Shown one piece after another: positions 41,101-50,709 of a stretch of DNA of 64,000 nucleotides. Numbering within the stretch: the stretch's first letter is position 1; each line of letters begins with the position of its first letter. The position numbers and the translations under genes were made by a program. The DNA is from Hirundichthys speculiger (taxonomy: Eukaryota; Chordata; Actinopteri; Beloniformes; Exocoetidae). Under the pieces are notes generated by a model. The model did no database searches, was not told the DNA's origin, and worked only from the letters and a program-made list of their open reading frames with translations. The stretch is taken from contig JAGFBZ010001584.1 of NCBI GenBank assembly GCA_018398805.1, forward strand, positions 930,001-994,000, given 5' to 3'.

Positions 41101-44100
41101 CAGAGGAACCAGATTACTGTAATTCAATTTAAAGATTTTAGAGGATTTCTTAGCTTCACACTCTTTTTATATAAAAATTCTTAAATAAAAGGAATCAAAA
41201 TAATGTTTTGAAATCTAACCCAGAAAGATAAAAAGTAATCTTTCAGGCTGTTTTACCTTTGGACAAAGTGGGTACCAGTTGAAGGATTGGGAGGCCCTGT
41301 CCTCCAGTCTCCAGCCATCCAGTGGGATGAGCACCTCACCGAGAAACACTTTCTTTTTCAGGATTCCTGAATGCCACACGGAGGCTTCCAATCTCTTTCC
41401 AACCAGCAGGCGGCGCTCTATGTCATACTATCAAAAAGCAGATAAAGAACTGAATTGAAACAGTTGAAGCATGAGGCAACAGTCACTGATGATGTGACGC
41501 CCTTCCTTTTTTTACCTTTAAGACTTCATTATAAACCGGATCAGTCGTGTTTTTCTTAACTGACGTCTTCATTTTGGTGCTTTTGTCTGGCAGAACGTGG
41601 AGTTTCACGTACCTTCACAATGAAATAAACACAGAATGCTGCGATTTTGATGGAGGATAACACAATATTTAATGCACATTCATATAAAAAATGTCCTCAC
41701 GGGTGACACTTCTTCTTGCTGTCCCCATAACCAAGATTCCTGCAGGCGCCGACTTTGATCTCCAGGCAGGAAGTGTTGGTGTTGTAGGCCACAGCCAGCT
41801 CCAGTTCCCCGACCACAGAGATGGACTCAGAGAGACCGCAGTCAGTGCTGATGCTGCTGATGCTGCCCTAACAGATGACATACAGGCCGTTGCTCATCAT
41901 GTTTCGTCATGGACCAAAGACCAGTTACGAGAAAGTTTTACTCAACTCAAGTGGTACTAAACATACAGAGATGATCTGATAATTCAAGCACCAGAAGTGG
42001 CTTAGGGGGATGTTTTTTTTTTCTCTTATCAGCTTTGACTCACTCTCTTTCCTCCAGAGTGCTCAGAGCTGAAATGAGGCTTCATCTTCGGCTCCGGTGG
42101 AGGAGCCCTCATGGTCGCTGTCTTTGCTCTTCTTGAACAAGTTTGGAAGACTTGGGACTTTGAAGAGCTGTGAAAAAAAGAGGGATTGTTTCCTTTTTTG
42201 CACTCTAACACGGAAATTGTTTAAACAAAGAAACAAAAAACAACGAGAAGGACTTTGACTGGTTTGATTAATAATGCTAACTTGCTGCCACTGTTTCTTT
42301 TCATCACCAGCAGGAACACCTAAAGGCTGACACTTCTTTAGGTCCCTTTACTGTTACTGAAACGCCATTTTGAAAGTTCTCAGAAGCAGTTGTATATCTG
42401 GTCCCTTGGATCTTCAGAGATGTGTTTGCATCTTTAAAACTTTCCCAGAATTCAGTGATGTTGATGTGATTGTCACAGCGATGTCACTTCTGAGACTGAC
42501 TTACAGTGCCAGATTTGCTGATATCTGTGTCAGACAGACTCTTTTGGTGACTGTGGCGTAAAAACAATCTCTTTGGGCTGTTGCTGACTCTCAGGAGGTC
42601 TCCTCGCACATCGTTCTGAGAATTGGAAAACTCTGCAATGAGACAAAATTCAACACCCTGAGTCTTAGAAAAACCAGAACTAAGAAGGCATTTTCTTATG
42701 GAAGTTTCAGAAGAGTTGTGATTGCTCATACAGCTGTGCAAAACAACGGATGCTGATACTATCAGTGTCCCGGGTTGCTGATGCAGCTTTTGTAGAAGGT
42801 GTGATGACATCAGCAGGTATTTTTCTGCATCATATCATTTCAGGCATTTCCTCCGTGGTTATTCCCGTGCGTATTCTCATTAAGCAGGTTGTGATAACAT
42901 CCACAGGAAGTCACGCTTCTATCATAAGGCCACAGTTTCTCACATTACTGACATGGCCTGATGTGTTGTTTTCTGTTGACTAAAATACAACATCAATGGT
43001 GACCATGCAACCAATGTTCAAACGTGAACTCACTTTTCATGTGGTTCTTGTCAGGAACTTTTATGTTCTCCATCGATGAGGTAAAGGGCTTTGAGTTTTT
43101 CAGATCCTGCAGATCAAAACACATCAATGCCCAACAATCAGCTCTGTTTAACACCTTTTACCATACAGTAATGATGAAAGGTGTTAATGCTTTACCCCGA
43201 ATCTGCTCATAAAATTATAATCCATGTGAGGGGGAGGAGTGGGAGGCACGACTGATATGTGACTGCAGAATGAAAAAAAAAAGTGAAAAAAAAAAAATCA
43301 AAAATACAAAAAATCATCTCTGTATAAATAAACAAATAAACTTGAATTGACATGTAAAGGTTAATTATACCTCAACACATTGTAGAGCTTTAATAATTTC
43401 TCACCCCACTGTCTCATATTTGCCTGTAAAACATGAATGATACAGTTAAATGTTACACCTCAGTGGAATTACCACAGTAGTAAAGAAAACAGTAATGCAA
43501 ACCTGAATTTAAAAAAAAGCTTAAGCAAAAATGATCATTCATATTTCAACACTCAATGTTGTTAAACTGGAAGATATCAGGGGAGCATCAATAATTAATG
43601 ATAAAAAAAAACGTTTTGTTGACATACAGAGTAAAACACACCTGTGGTGACAGGAAATTTCTTTGCCTTTTCCTCCAAAAACCAGTCTCCTGACCTGACC
43701 TTCACCTCCCTGCAGAGAGAACACACACTGTGATTGGAAGGCAAACATTATTACACGATTAAAGTTAGCCAAAAACACAAACAAACAAACAAAAAAGACC
43801 AAGCTACTACAGATGAAACAGAAGAGGCAGTAAATCCTGTTAATCTGACATTACTTTTTCAGGCTAAAACAGTTTTCTTTATTTAGTTTTTCCATTTATT
43901 ATCATCATTATCATCATCATTAATATTATTATTATTATGTTTGAGAAGTTCAAAGCAGTAAATGACCAAAGTGCAGGTATAGTTTATAGTATTTCTTTCT
44001 TTGAATTTTTTGTACCAACCAGATTGACAGAAATGATATATTTTGTAGTTTAGAATGTCATTTTTGATGTTTCTTTTTTTTGCATTCCATCCATCCATCT

Positions 44101-47100
44101 ATTATCTGCACCCACGTCTTCCTATACAGGACAGCATGGCTCTGCTGGAGCGTATCCCAGCTGTCTTTGGGTGAAAGACAGCTGGGAGAGACTGGTAGTC
44201 CATCGCTGAGCAACACTCCTGTGGGATATTTACAATCCTTTTTTGAATTATATTATATAAGATTTATTTGATATTGAAATTAAATTAAAAAAAATACTGA
44301 TCAATATTTTCTGCACTTTAAACCATCAATGACTGATCCAAGATTACAATGTCTTGTTTGTCCAGTGACCCGACCATATCCTGTTATCAGGACAGTTGAG
44401 GCTTCAGCCTGAAACAATTGTGACTTTTTTTATTTTAAAACAGACTAAAACCGCTAATAAACAAATTGTTTCCAGACTAGTTTGATGATTCAGGTTGTTA
44501 TTCATCTTATCTCATTCGTACGGATTCATGCAGAATCAGAGCCACATTTAGTCTTTTTTTTCTGTCAAGAGCAGAATAAACACAGTTGATGGGACAAGTT
44601 TGAGCTTTATGTCATTCATTTGTAAGAGGATTGATGTCCACAGAGGTGGAGAACTCAGAAATGTTCTCAAAAACAGGAAAATAAAGAAGATTAAAAGAAT
44701 CCTGCATGTCTCTAGAAGTAAATAAATGGATTTGAAGATGATTGTGCTGTTTTTGCATACCTTTCATAGTGGTTCATTTGAGCCCTAATAGATATATTTT
44801 CTTCCTCTTCTGCAGAACATCCACGTTGAGACATGTACAGTGTCTGTCTTATGCAACTGTCTTATGCAAAAGCGATGCCTTGCAAAAATCCACAAAAGAG
44901 TGTGTGGTCGAGCATCAATGACATTTATGAGGTTTGAGTTGCTTTAGATGTTAAAAATATGCTTCTTTATTTCTTTCATTCCATTATGTTCTCCATCAGA
45001 GTTCTTTCATAATTCCCCAAACTGAGAGCAGAGCGACCAGTCAGTTAAGAAACTAACCGCTCATGTCTCCAAACCCTTTAGGTTCCACTACAACATCTGA
45101 CTGTATTCATGAAAAAACTACAGTAGAATGCTGTTAAAAATAAATAAATCATAAGATGCAACAGTATATTATCTAAATATCAGATTCTAAAGGATGTGGA
45201 GGTGCCTAAAACCACCCCGAGCCACAAATAAGAGTTTCTGTCATTTAAGCAATTCAATTTGTGTAATTTCCTTCCGGGGATAAACATAACCAAACATAGA
45301 CTTCTGCAAAGTTTATGGGTTATTTTCTCTTGACTAAAACACAAGGTCTGCGCTGACCATGCAACTAAGGTTAGAATGTGGAGATGCCTAACTTTCAGGT
45401 AATGTTTCCACGACCAAAACACAACGTTCCCAGAACGTTCTGGGTTCTGGGAACCAGATCTTGCTACTTGGGAAGTATTAATAGACTGAACTGACCTGAA
45501 TATGTTTACATTTTTGAAAGAATATTCAGGAACTGGAGAGGGTTTCACCTTTACGCCACCAGAATGGTTGTAATTACAACTGTTTTAATGAGGTGCCTTT
45601 TCACTGGGGCCAGATCGTTGACATGTGTCTCATTACCATTAACAGTCTGGCAAAAGAGGCCATCAGTGACCTTTGCTGGGTGAAGAAAGTTCCTTTAATA
45701 GTAGGTAGTCAGAGGGGCCTGACCAGTTTATGGTTGGGAAAAGTGGTTCAGATTGACGAGCTGATTGGGCATGCTGTGATAGGACCTGATTCTCGACCAC
45801 GAACATCTGGGCCACTGAACTCATCCGGGCATGCGCGGGCCATAGCAACCAGGCCGAGGGGGCAAACAAACGCTCACTATTGCTAGCGAAGCCGATGCAT
45901 TTTGCATTTTGTGCCTGTTCTGTCTGATTTCGTGCAGTTTACAATAGGGGAAAAGATGGTGAAGAATTGTTGTGTGTTCAACTGCACCAACAATGTTGCT
46001 CGCCAGTCTCGCCAGTCACATTTGTCATTTTATATGATTCCTAGCGAGGCTACTGAGCCTAAAAGAAGAAGAAAATGACTGCTCGTTTGTTTAGCACACT
46101 AAGAAATCAGATTTTTTCAAGCTATTTTAGTTTTTAATTTCTATGTTTAGATCTAATATTTTGACGTGTTTGAGGATGCCCCATTATAGATCCTTCAGGT
46201 CTGGTAAAAAAAATCCTAGGTCTGTCTGCTGGGGCTGCAGACCCAAGTGAGTGTCGAGAGACTCCATAATATATCTAGCCTATAATTATATACTTACGAG
46301 GAGTTTTTATGAGAAAATGGTACACATCTGGGTACCCCAAACAAGGCCATTGTTTGGGGTTATTCGTCAGAGAATCGGCTGTGTGCTTGTATGGACACAA
46401 ATCTAGGCCGACTATGTACAATTTTGCTTTACACCTCGCTAAAGCCTCTGGCTTCAACTCATCCTGATATTGGTAAGCCATGCTCGCCACCACAGGCACC
46501 AAAAAAAGATCGCCAAACTAAGTTAAAATACAATAAAGACGCTAAAATGGAAATAACTGAAGGAACTGTGAGTGAAAAACACCTGAATGCAAGTTTGTTT
46601 GCCCCCTTGCTAAAACCGGAAGTGTAACCATGGCTGATCACATGGTGCGTGACGTCACGCCAATATCGAGAATCCCCACTTCGTAGGAATCATCTTTTCT
46701 CATTCAACGCCACCATTATGTATTATACAAACGGCAAAACAGAAGCGCTACAATCATCTTTAGAGCCTCTAATATTTCCTCGTCATTTTAGCCGTTTTCT
46801 TCTTTTATTTCTTTGTTTTTGTTTAACTTCGAGGTTTTTTTTTTCTTTTTGGACGTTTGACCAACAGTGAAAGTGGTGCTCTACCGCCACCATGTGCTTC
46901 GGAATGGTACTTTACGCGTCATCGTCACCTTAAGTAGCGACAGGACGGCTGACAGGACTGAAGAGGAGAAAAACTAAGGAGAAGCTCGGCCCTGTTGAAA
47001 TTTCAGCCTCCGCTAGTGGAAATGCACCCAGGTTCAGAGGGTTTTTCAACAGAGCTGTAAATAAGAATGTTGGTTACAGCAGTCTGTTACAGTCGCTGCT

Positions 47101-47821
47101 CTCTGGACGCACATCCAGTCAGTTAGTGTTGCGTCGGCGCGTCTACCTGTAAACATGGCACACTGTGCACTTCCAGTCAGCTGCTCCCACGCGACACTTG
47201 CTGCAGATGCGGTGGCTGCATCCTCGGCACACGGCCCCAGAGTTCCAGAACTTTCCCAGCGGCCTCTGGCAGCGCGCGCAGGTGCGCTCCCCGTACTGCC
47301 GCGCGTAACTCTTGGCACCTTTCCTCCTGAGCTCCTGCAGCTCATGCTTTCATCCTCCTGCGGCGAGAGGACGCCATCAAAATCACGCGTGGACGCTAAT
47401 TTCAAGTCCAGGTGTTATTTTTATTTTTATTTTTTGGCAGGATGCGCATTCATTTACTCTCCCTATAAGGCGAAAGCAGTCATGTCTAGAAGTAAAATTT
47501 GATGATGCTCACTGGCAGCCAGAACTTTGTGCCCCTGAAACTCATAAATAATTTAAAATAGGCTCTACTTAAAGAAACAACAGCATATAACGATATTTTT
47601 CTCTTACACTGTTGCTCCTGTGATGACCAGTATAAAACCAGCCAGTCCTGCCTTCTTTCAGCATCACTAAGAGACTTTTTTTTTTTAAAACCATAAATAT
47701 ATAATGGGTCCTAAATGACTCACCTGATCCTGTCGTCGTCGATTGTTCGCAGCTGCTTGTCTCTCCGCAGAACCTCCAGGACCATCTCCCTCTCCAGGAC
47801 TTGAAGGAAACTTAAATCCAT
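37862..47821 (-). CDS. sytl3: sytl3, synaptotagmin-like protein 3 (Slp3), frame-disrupted in this sequence
   Basis: Rab27 effector that tethers secretory vesicles to the plasma membrane. Exons in transcript order: 47821-47724, 47357-47147, 43709-43642, 43423-43371, 43262-43196, 43106-43034, 42632-42505, 42167-42044, 41867-41701, 41612-41516, 41427-41257, then tentative 39520-39435 and 38130-37862. Residues 1-about 110 form the Rab27-binding domain: LEREMVLEVLRRD helix, a four-pair cysteine finger (CARC, CRGC, CSKC, CTVC) and SGDWFLEEKAKKF. The linker has ISVVPPTPPP and FSNSQND; then comes C2A from GELELAVAYNTNT to FNWYPLCPK. Exons 2, 4 and 8 are each one base too long for their phases, so the literal frame is broken three times. 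The second C2 domain is not recognisable. Convergent position beside ezr agrees with the human order. The start is MDLSFLQ (47819-47821); an in-frame ATG at 47843-47845 is an alternative. Either a working gene with assembly indels or a young pseudogene. Confidence 0.85.
39435..39520 (-). CDS. tentative sytl3 C2B exon, strongly diverged
   Basis: Acceptor GTGTAG at 39521 and strong donor GTACGT at 39434 bound 86 bases. One frame reads CLTLGTGRERMETTP; the next frame continues PVLKARAD. Together these resemble the human stretch around CLTL...SPVLRK at the same spacing, which would require a fourth one-base shift. The similarity is judged by eye over a short length. Confidence 0.3.
39600..41256 (-). 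other. sytl3: region where sytl3 C2B exons should lie
   Basis: Between the last clear C2A exon and the tentative terminal exons. Most of it is a LINE fragment on the opposite strand (40085-41135). A possible small exon (acceptor CTGCAG, donor GTAAGT at 39584 and below) reads CVVCALVWVSERTEK on the minus strand, phase-compatible with 39520-39435, but too short to trust. Confidence 0.4.
40085..41135 (+). mobile_element. L2/Maui-like LINE fragment (endonuclease end to early reverse transcriptase)
   Basis: Decayed coding DNA on the + strand, antisense to sytl3. Pieces in order: GLTHCFNHTLDWF and LSDHSFISLKF (end of an APE-type endonuclease). Next are LVNSSTDLLRL, KRKVVN, KQKCRKLERQWHST and KPLFSTVARLT (linker typical of teleost L2). 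Then SKPSTCLLGPILSKLFKEI and ILDLVNASLLTRYLP (start of reverse transcriptase). Several stops and shifts break the frame. 5' end and tail not seen. Confidence 0.85.
41257..41867 (-). CDS. sytl3: sytl3 C2A domain exons
   Basis: Three exons (41867-41701, 41612-41516, 41427-41257) with matching phases and clean AG/GT borders encode an unbroken C2 domain. It starts GSISSISTDCGLSESISVVG, followed by GELELAVAYNTNTSCLEIKV, NLGYGDSKKKCHPYVK, LPDKSTKMKTSVKKNTTDPV, YNEVLKYDIERRLL, ASVWHSGILKKKVFLGEVLI and FNWYPLCPK. Order and spacing match the C2A of Slp proteins, which binds acidic phospholipids (family knowledge). Confidence 0.93.
42044..42167 (-). CDS. sytl3: sytl3 linker exon with one extra base
   Basis: The preceding exon ends in phase 0, which sets the frame LFKVPSLPNLFKKSKDSDHE and runs to CAG CTC TGA at 42070-42063. 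The following exon starts in phase 0 with GSISSIST, matching EHSGGKR in the +1 frame of this exon. The length of 124 is one more than a multiple of three. Skipping the T of TGA (42065) joins SFQL to EHSGGKR. A weaker internal acceptor (CAAAG) that drops ten bases would avoid the shift at the cost of the LFKV start. Confidence 0.75.
43371..43423 (-). CDS. sytl3: sytl3 linker exon with one extra base and an in-exon donor
   Basis: The incoming frame reads GKYETVG, then TGA; the +1 frame continues GEKLLKLYNVLS and joins ISVVPPTPPP in the next exon. The composite matches human Slp3 in its G..LL..Y..LS.ISVVPP pattern, so the full exon is ancestral. The extra base lies at GGG TGAG (43403). The same bases form a splice donor, GG|GTGAGA; using it shortens the exon to 19 bases and restores the downstream frame while dropping about 11 residues. 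Confidence 0.8.
45426..45454. repeat. nested palindrome of GTTCCCAGAAC motifs
   Basis: GTTCCCAGAAC (45426-45436) is reverse-complementary to GTTCTGGGAAC (45444-45454). Inside them CCCAGAACGTTCTGGG (45429-45444) is a perfect 16-bp palindrome. Such arrays occur in dispersed teleost repeats. The flanking 'ctgaccatgcaactaaggtt' recurs in altered form at 42999-43020. Confidence 0.8.
45780..46690. mobile_element. decayed DNA element with THAP-type zinc finger
   Basis: A 40-codon frame at 45956-46078 (+) reads MVKNCCVFNCTNN, then HLSFYMIPSEATEPKRRRK. That is the C2 half and the conserved S-F-x-x-P segment of a THAP domain, then a stop. On the opposite strand 46502-46275 reads KLYIVGLDLCPYKHTADS and QWPCLGYPDVYHFLIKTP, a protein-like segment resembling proteins encoded by fish repeats. 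Perfect 14-bp inverted repeats GGGGGCAAACAAAC (45858-45871) and GTTTGTTTGCCCCC (46593-46606) lie near the two sides. THAP domains occur in P- and Kolobok-type transposases. Exact ends, target duplication and superfamily were not established. Confidence 0.65.
47147..47357 (-). CDS. sytl3: sytl3 exon 2, Slp homology domain zinc finger, one extra base
   Basis: Codes the FYVE-like C4-C4 finger of the Rab27-binding domain: CARCQRPLGKFW, CRGCSHRICSKC and CTVCHVYR, all eight cysteines present. The literal frame from exon 1 reads RRMKA, then TGA at 47344-47342. Skipping one base gives RRMKAELQELRRKGAKSY, collinear with the human protein. The length of 211 is one more than the flanking phases allow. 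Confidence 0.9.
47724..47821 (-). CDS. sytl3: sytl3 first coding exon
   Basis: MDLSFLQVLEREMVLEVLRR is the Rab27-contact helix of Slp proteins. Donor GTGAGT at 47723. The upstream in-frame ATG at 47845-47843 would add MIKDWHRK. Bases upstream are presumably 5' UTR; no promoter motif is clear. Confidence 0.88.
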
Positions 47822-50640
47822 CTTTCGGTGCCAGTCTTTGATCATCTGCTGCTTTCCTGTCTCTGCCTGTCTGCTCCTCTGATTCACTCTGGTCGTTTTG
47901 TCACAGTTTCCTCCTACTCTCCGCTGTTCATAACCCTCCCCTCTCTTATTGGACCCACCCTCAAACCTCTTCTTTTGTCTCCTGGAGCTGAAAATTTAAA
48001 TAAAAGGAGACGGTAAAGGTTACTGTGGATGACAGAGCCAGATATCACCAACCTGCACAGACACAAAACTACTCTGCAGTTTTTTCCTCTTATAGTACTT
48101 TATCTCAAGAACAGTGGAAATACCCCCTTGCTTAATTTCTGATCTCTTAACTCTGTTTCCTGTTTCCAGATGTGGGTATCTTTACGCGAGCTCAGTAGCA
48201 CAGGAGCTTGTGCAATATTACAAGCTTCAAATGACCAGTTGTTTCCCCTTATCTATCCTCCCAGTTCTCTCCTGCATCAGTATCACCAGCCTTGTTTTTT
48301 CTTCCCAGTATTCAACCAGTATACCCTGGAAAACCGCCGATGGCTCTGCAGCTGCAGGGAGTGCAGCGGTGCTTCACTGATGGCTGCAAAACAAACCAAA
48401 TGCCAACACTTGCATTATTGATGACTGACATGCGCCCGTGGACTAGTTTCTTTTTTTTTTTTTTTTTTTCCTCCTTTCGTTCTGTTTTATGCTTTAAGGG
48501 TTGGGTGTTAGGGAATATCTGGAGACTTCCCCTGAAGAGCAGCCTACACAGCGGCTGCCAGGGACTATTTCTGGAAGGAATGGAGACCTTACACTCTGGC
48601 TGAACCTGAACTCACCACAAACTTCTGTTGTGGCACGTTTCCCACACGTTTCTCCCATTTGATTAGATTTTATAGATTACATTTAGACATAAATGTGTGT
48701 GAAAGGTTTATTATTTGAAACCGGGAAAGTCAAACATTTTTAGCTTCAAGCCTCTAAAATGTGCCTCTTGTTTTGTAAGACCAGATTTATTCTCTAACTT
48801 ATTGTCATTCTTAGCTTGAAAACAAATCAATGCATCTCCTAAAATGTGAACCGGAGCCTCTGAGCTCTCATTTATCTCCTTATTTCCCAGAAAGGTTGGA
48901 TCACAGAGAGAGGCGGTCTGGTCAATAGCTGGATGTCAACCTGCATTAGTAGATAAGAGCCTGTGCTTGTTACTAACCAGGCCTGCCAGGAAGCCTGGAA
49001 AAAAACAATTAGGGTTGGTTGTAATTAGGTCTTATGGTTTAGAGGATGACACAGCTGTTATCTGTCCTCTGCTGACCTGAGCTGCACATCTTTTGAGTTG
49101 CAAATATCAGTGAGGAAAGAAACCATATATAGATGAGGGGTTTCCAATGCATTGGACGCCTCTGTGATTCTGTGTGGTCAGATCACCATTTCATGAATGA
49201 CGATCATCATCATCAAACCAGATACACTCTTATTGCACGAAATGATTCAGGTTGTTTGTGGTTTCGCAATGCCTGAGCCAACATCCGAGAACAAGGGGTG
49301 GGAGACCTGATCGGCCCACCACAGCAGTAGCAGTAAAATACCTCTGACTTAACTGTGCCCCACATGAGGTATTTAAATAGCGTGAGAACCACCGAGCAAA
49401 TCATGAGGCCTCAGAAACATGTCCCACCACAGCAAAGCTTACTGGAAAGCCTGAGTGAGCGGTTGCTAACTTCAAATCCCTTCTGCACTCACAGCTGGGC
49501 TGATCACAATGAGTCATTTCCAAATATAAACCCTACAGTTGCCATTAAACCACTCATACAGCACAATACCTGATATAGAAACTAAGCAACCTGCTCCTCA
49601 CATCCTGACAAGCCCCACAGATCTCGTTCCCATCATGCTTTGCAGGAAATTATCTGTGATTTCTAAGAACCCATTGCTGCTCCTTTTTAGCAGCTCGTCA
49701 CTGTGACGTTCTTCACAGTGACTTAAATGGAAACATTTGCAAAGTTAAGGCTGCAGGGAGACAGGATGGGACAAACTGGTACTTTCAATATGCACTGGAC
49801 ATGCCGAGTGAGTACGGAGAAGTCAACTAAAACGACAGAATATCGCTTCACAAATAACTACAAAATGGGAGCAACTGCAGAACTTTGTGCAACACCACAT
49901 TGTTTTGCCAAATCTCAACCGACACATCGGGCTCAAGCTGCAGGCAACTGCAGTTATCTTGCAGCAGCATCAAAAAGGAAAGCAAAGCAAGGTTTGAGAC
50001 GTGGAAATGAGGTCACTGCAGAGATCGCACACAGCAGAGAGCTGCAAGAGCACAGCAGGAATGGTCAACGAGAGGAAGGTTTTATACATTGTACAGAATG
50101 TAGAGACCTCCGTTTCCTTCCTTTGGGTTTTCACACTTGCTGTTGAACATTTTGAGTGGGCTCACCTAGCAACTAATGCTAATGTGTATCTTGGTTTCTC
50201 TTTTCTTTCAGTGCAAGAAAGTTTTTTTGTGTGGTACTAACTCATTCATAAACAATGAAAACAAGTCACAAGGTCAGTGAAGAAGAGCTTTTTATACAAA
50301 GTTGTGTATTTGCCCATACGTGCTGTTCTGACCATATAGAAGAGAAACTGTAATGCATAATAGAAATGACAAACTTTCCAGAAAACCCCCCCCAAAAAAA
50401 TCCAAGATTGAAGGGAATGTATGGAGGCTAAAATAATGCCCACGCACACATACACATACACACACACGATCTCTTGCAGTCATAGACAGACAGCCTCTCT
50501 TCAGCGTTTAACTTCTGTACCTGAGTGTTAAACTCGAAGAGCACAACATCATCTTAAAGAGACACGAAGCGACAATAAAAACAAAATATGAACAGACACC
50601 AAACATGTTTCAGGCAAGAGAGAAACGCTGGGACATTCAC

Positions 50641-50709
50641 CTGTTGCAGGGTTGCTGCTTTGATCCCCACTACCTCCAGTCTGCGTGTTGAAATCTCCTT
50701 TGTCATGGA
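50641..50709 (-). other. isolated exon-like segment
   Basis: On the minus strand, acceptor TTACTTTCAG precedes and donor CAG|GTGAAT follows exactly 23 open codons, reading SMTKEISTRRLEVVGIKAAT then LQQ. It could be an internal or 5' exon of an unplaced transcript, a decayed exon, or chance. No partner exon found nearby. Confidence 0.25.

Larger units (their letters stand above)
43710..47146 (-). other. sytl3: sytl3 intron 2
   Basis: Holds an ATT/ATC-rich microsatellite (43898-43938), a fragment of the dispersed repeat (44088-44215) and a repeat with GAACGTTC palindromes (about 45320-45480). It also holds the THAP-bearing element (45780-46690). Confidence 0.75.

Noticed and set aside
40800..41132. 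110-codon + frame as a host gene
   Set aside because: It is part of the L2-like LINE reverse transcriptase remnant.
43310..43350. TGTATAAATAAACAAATAAACTTGAATTGA-like stretch as an LINE tail
   Set aside because: Looks like the end of an L2-type element but lacks any upstream body; too short to annotate with confidence.
49727..50146. 139-codon + frame in the intergenic region
   Set aside because: Composition and motifs do not suggest a protein; no promoter or homology pattern.
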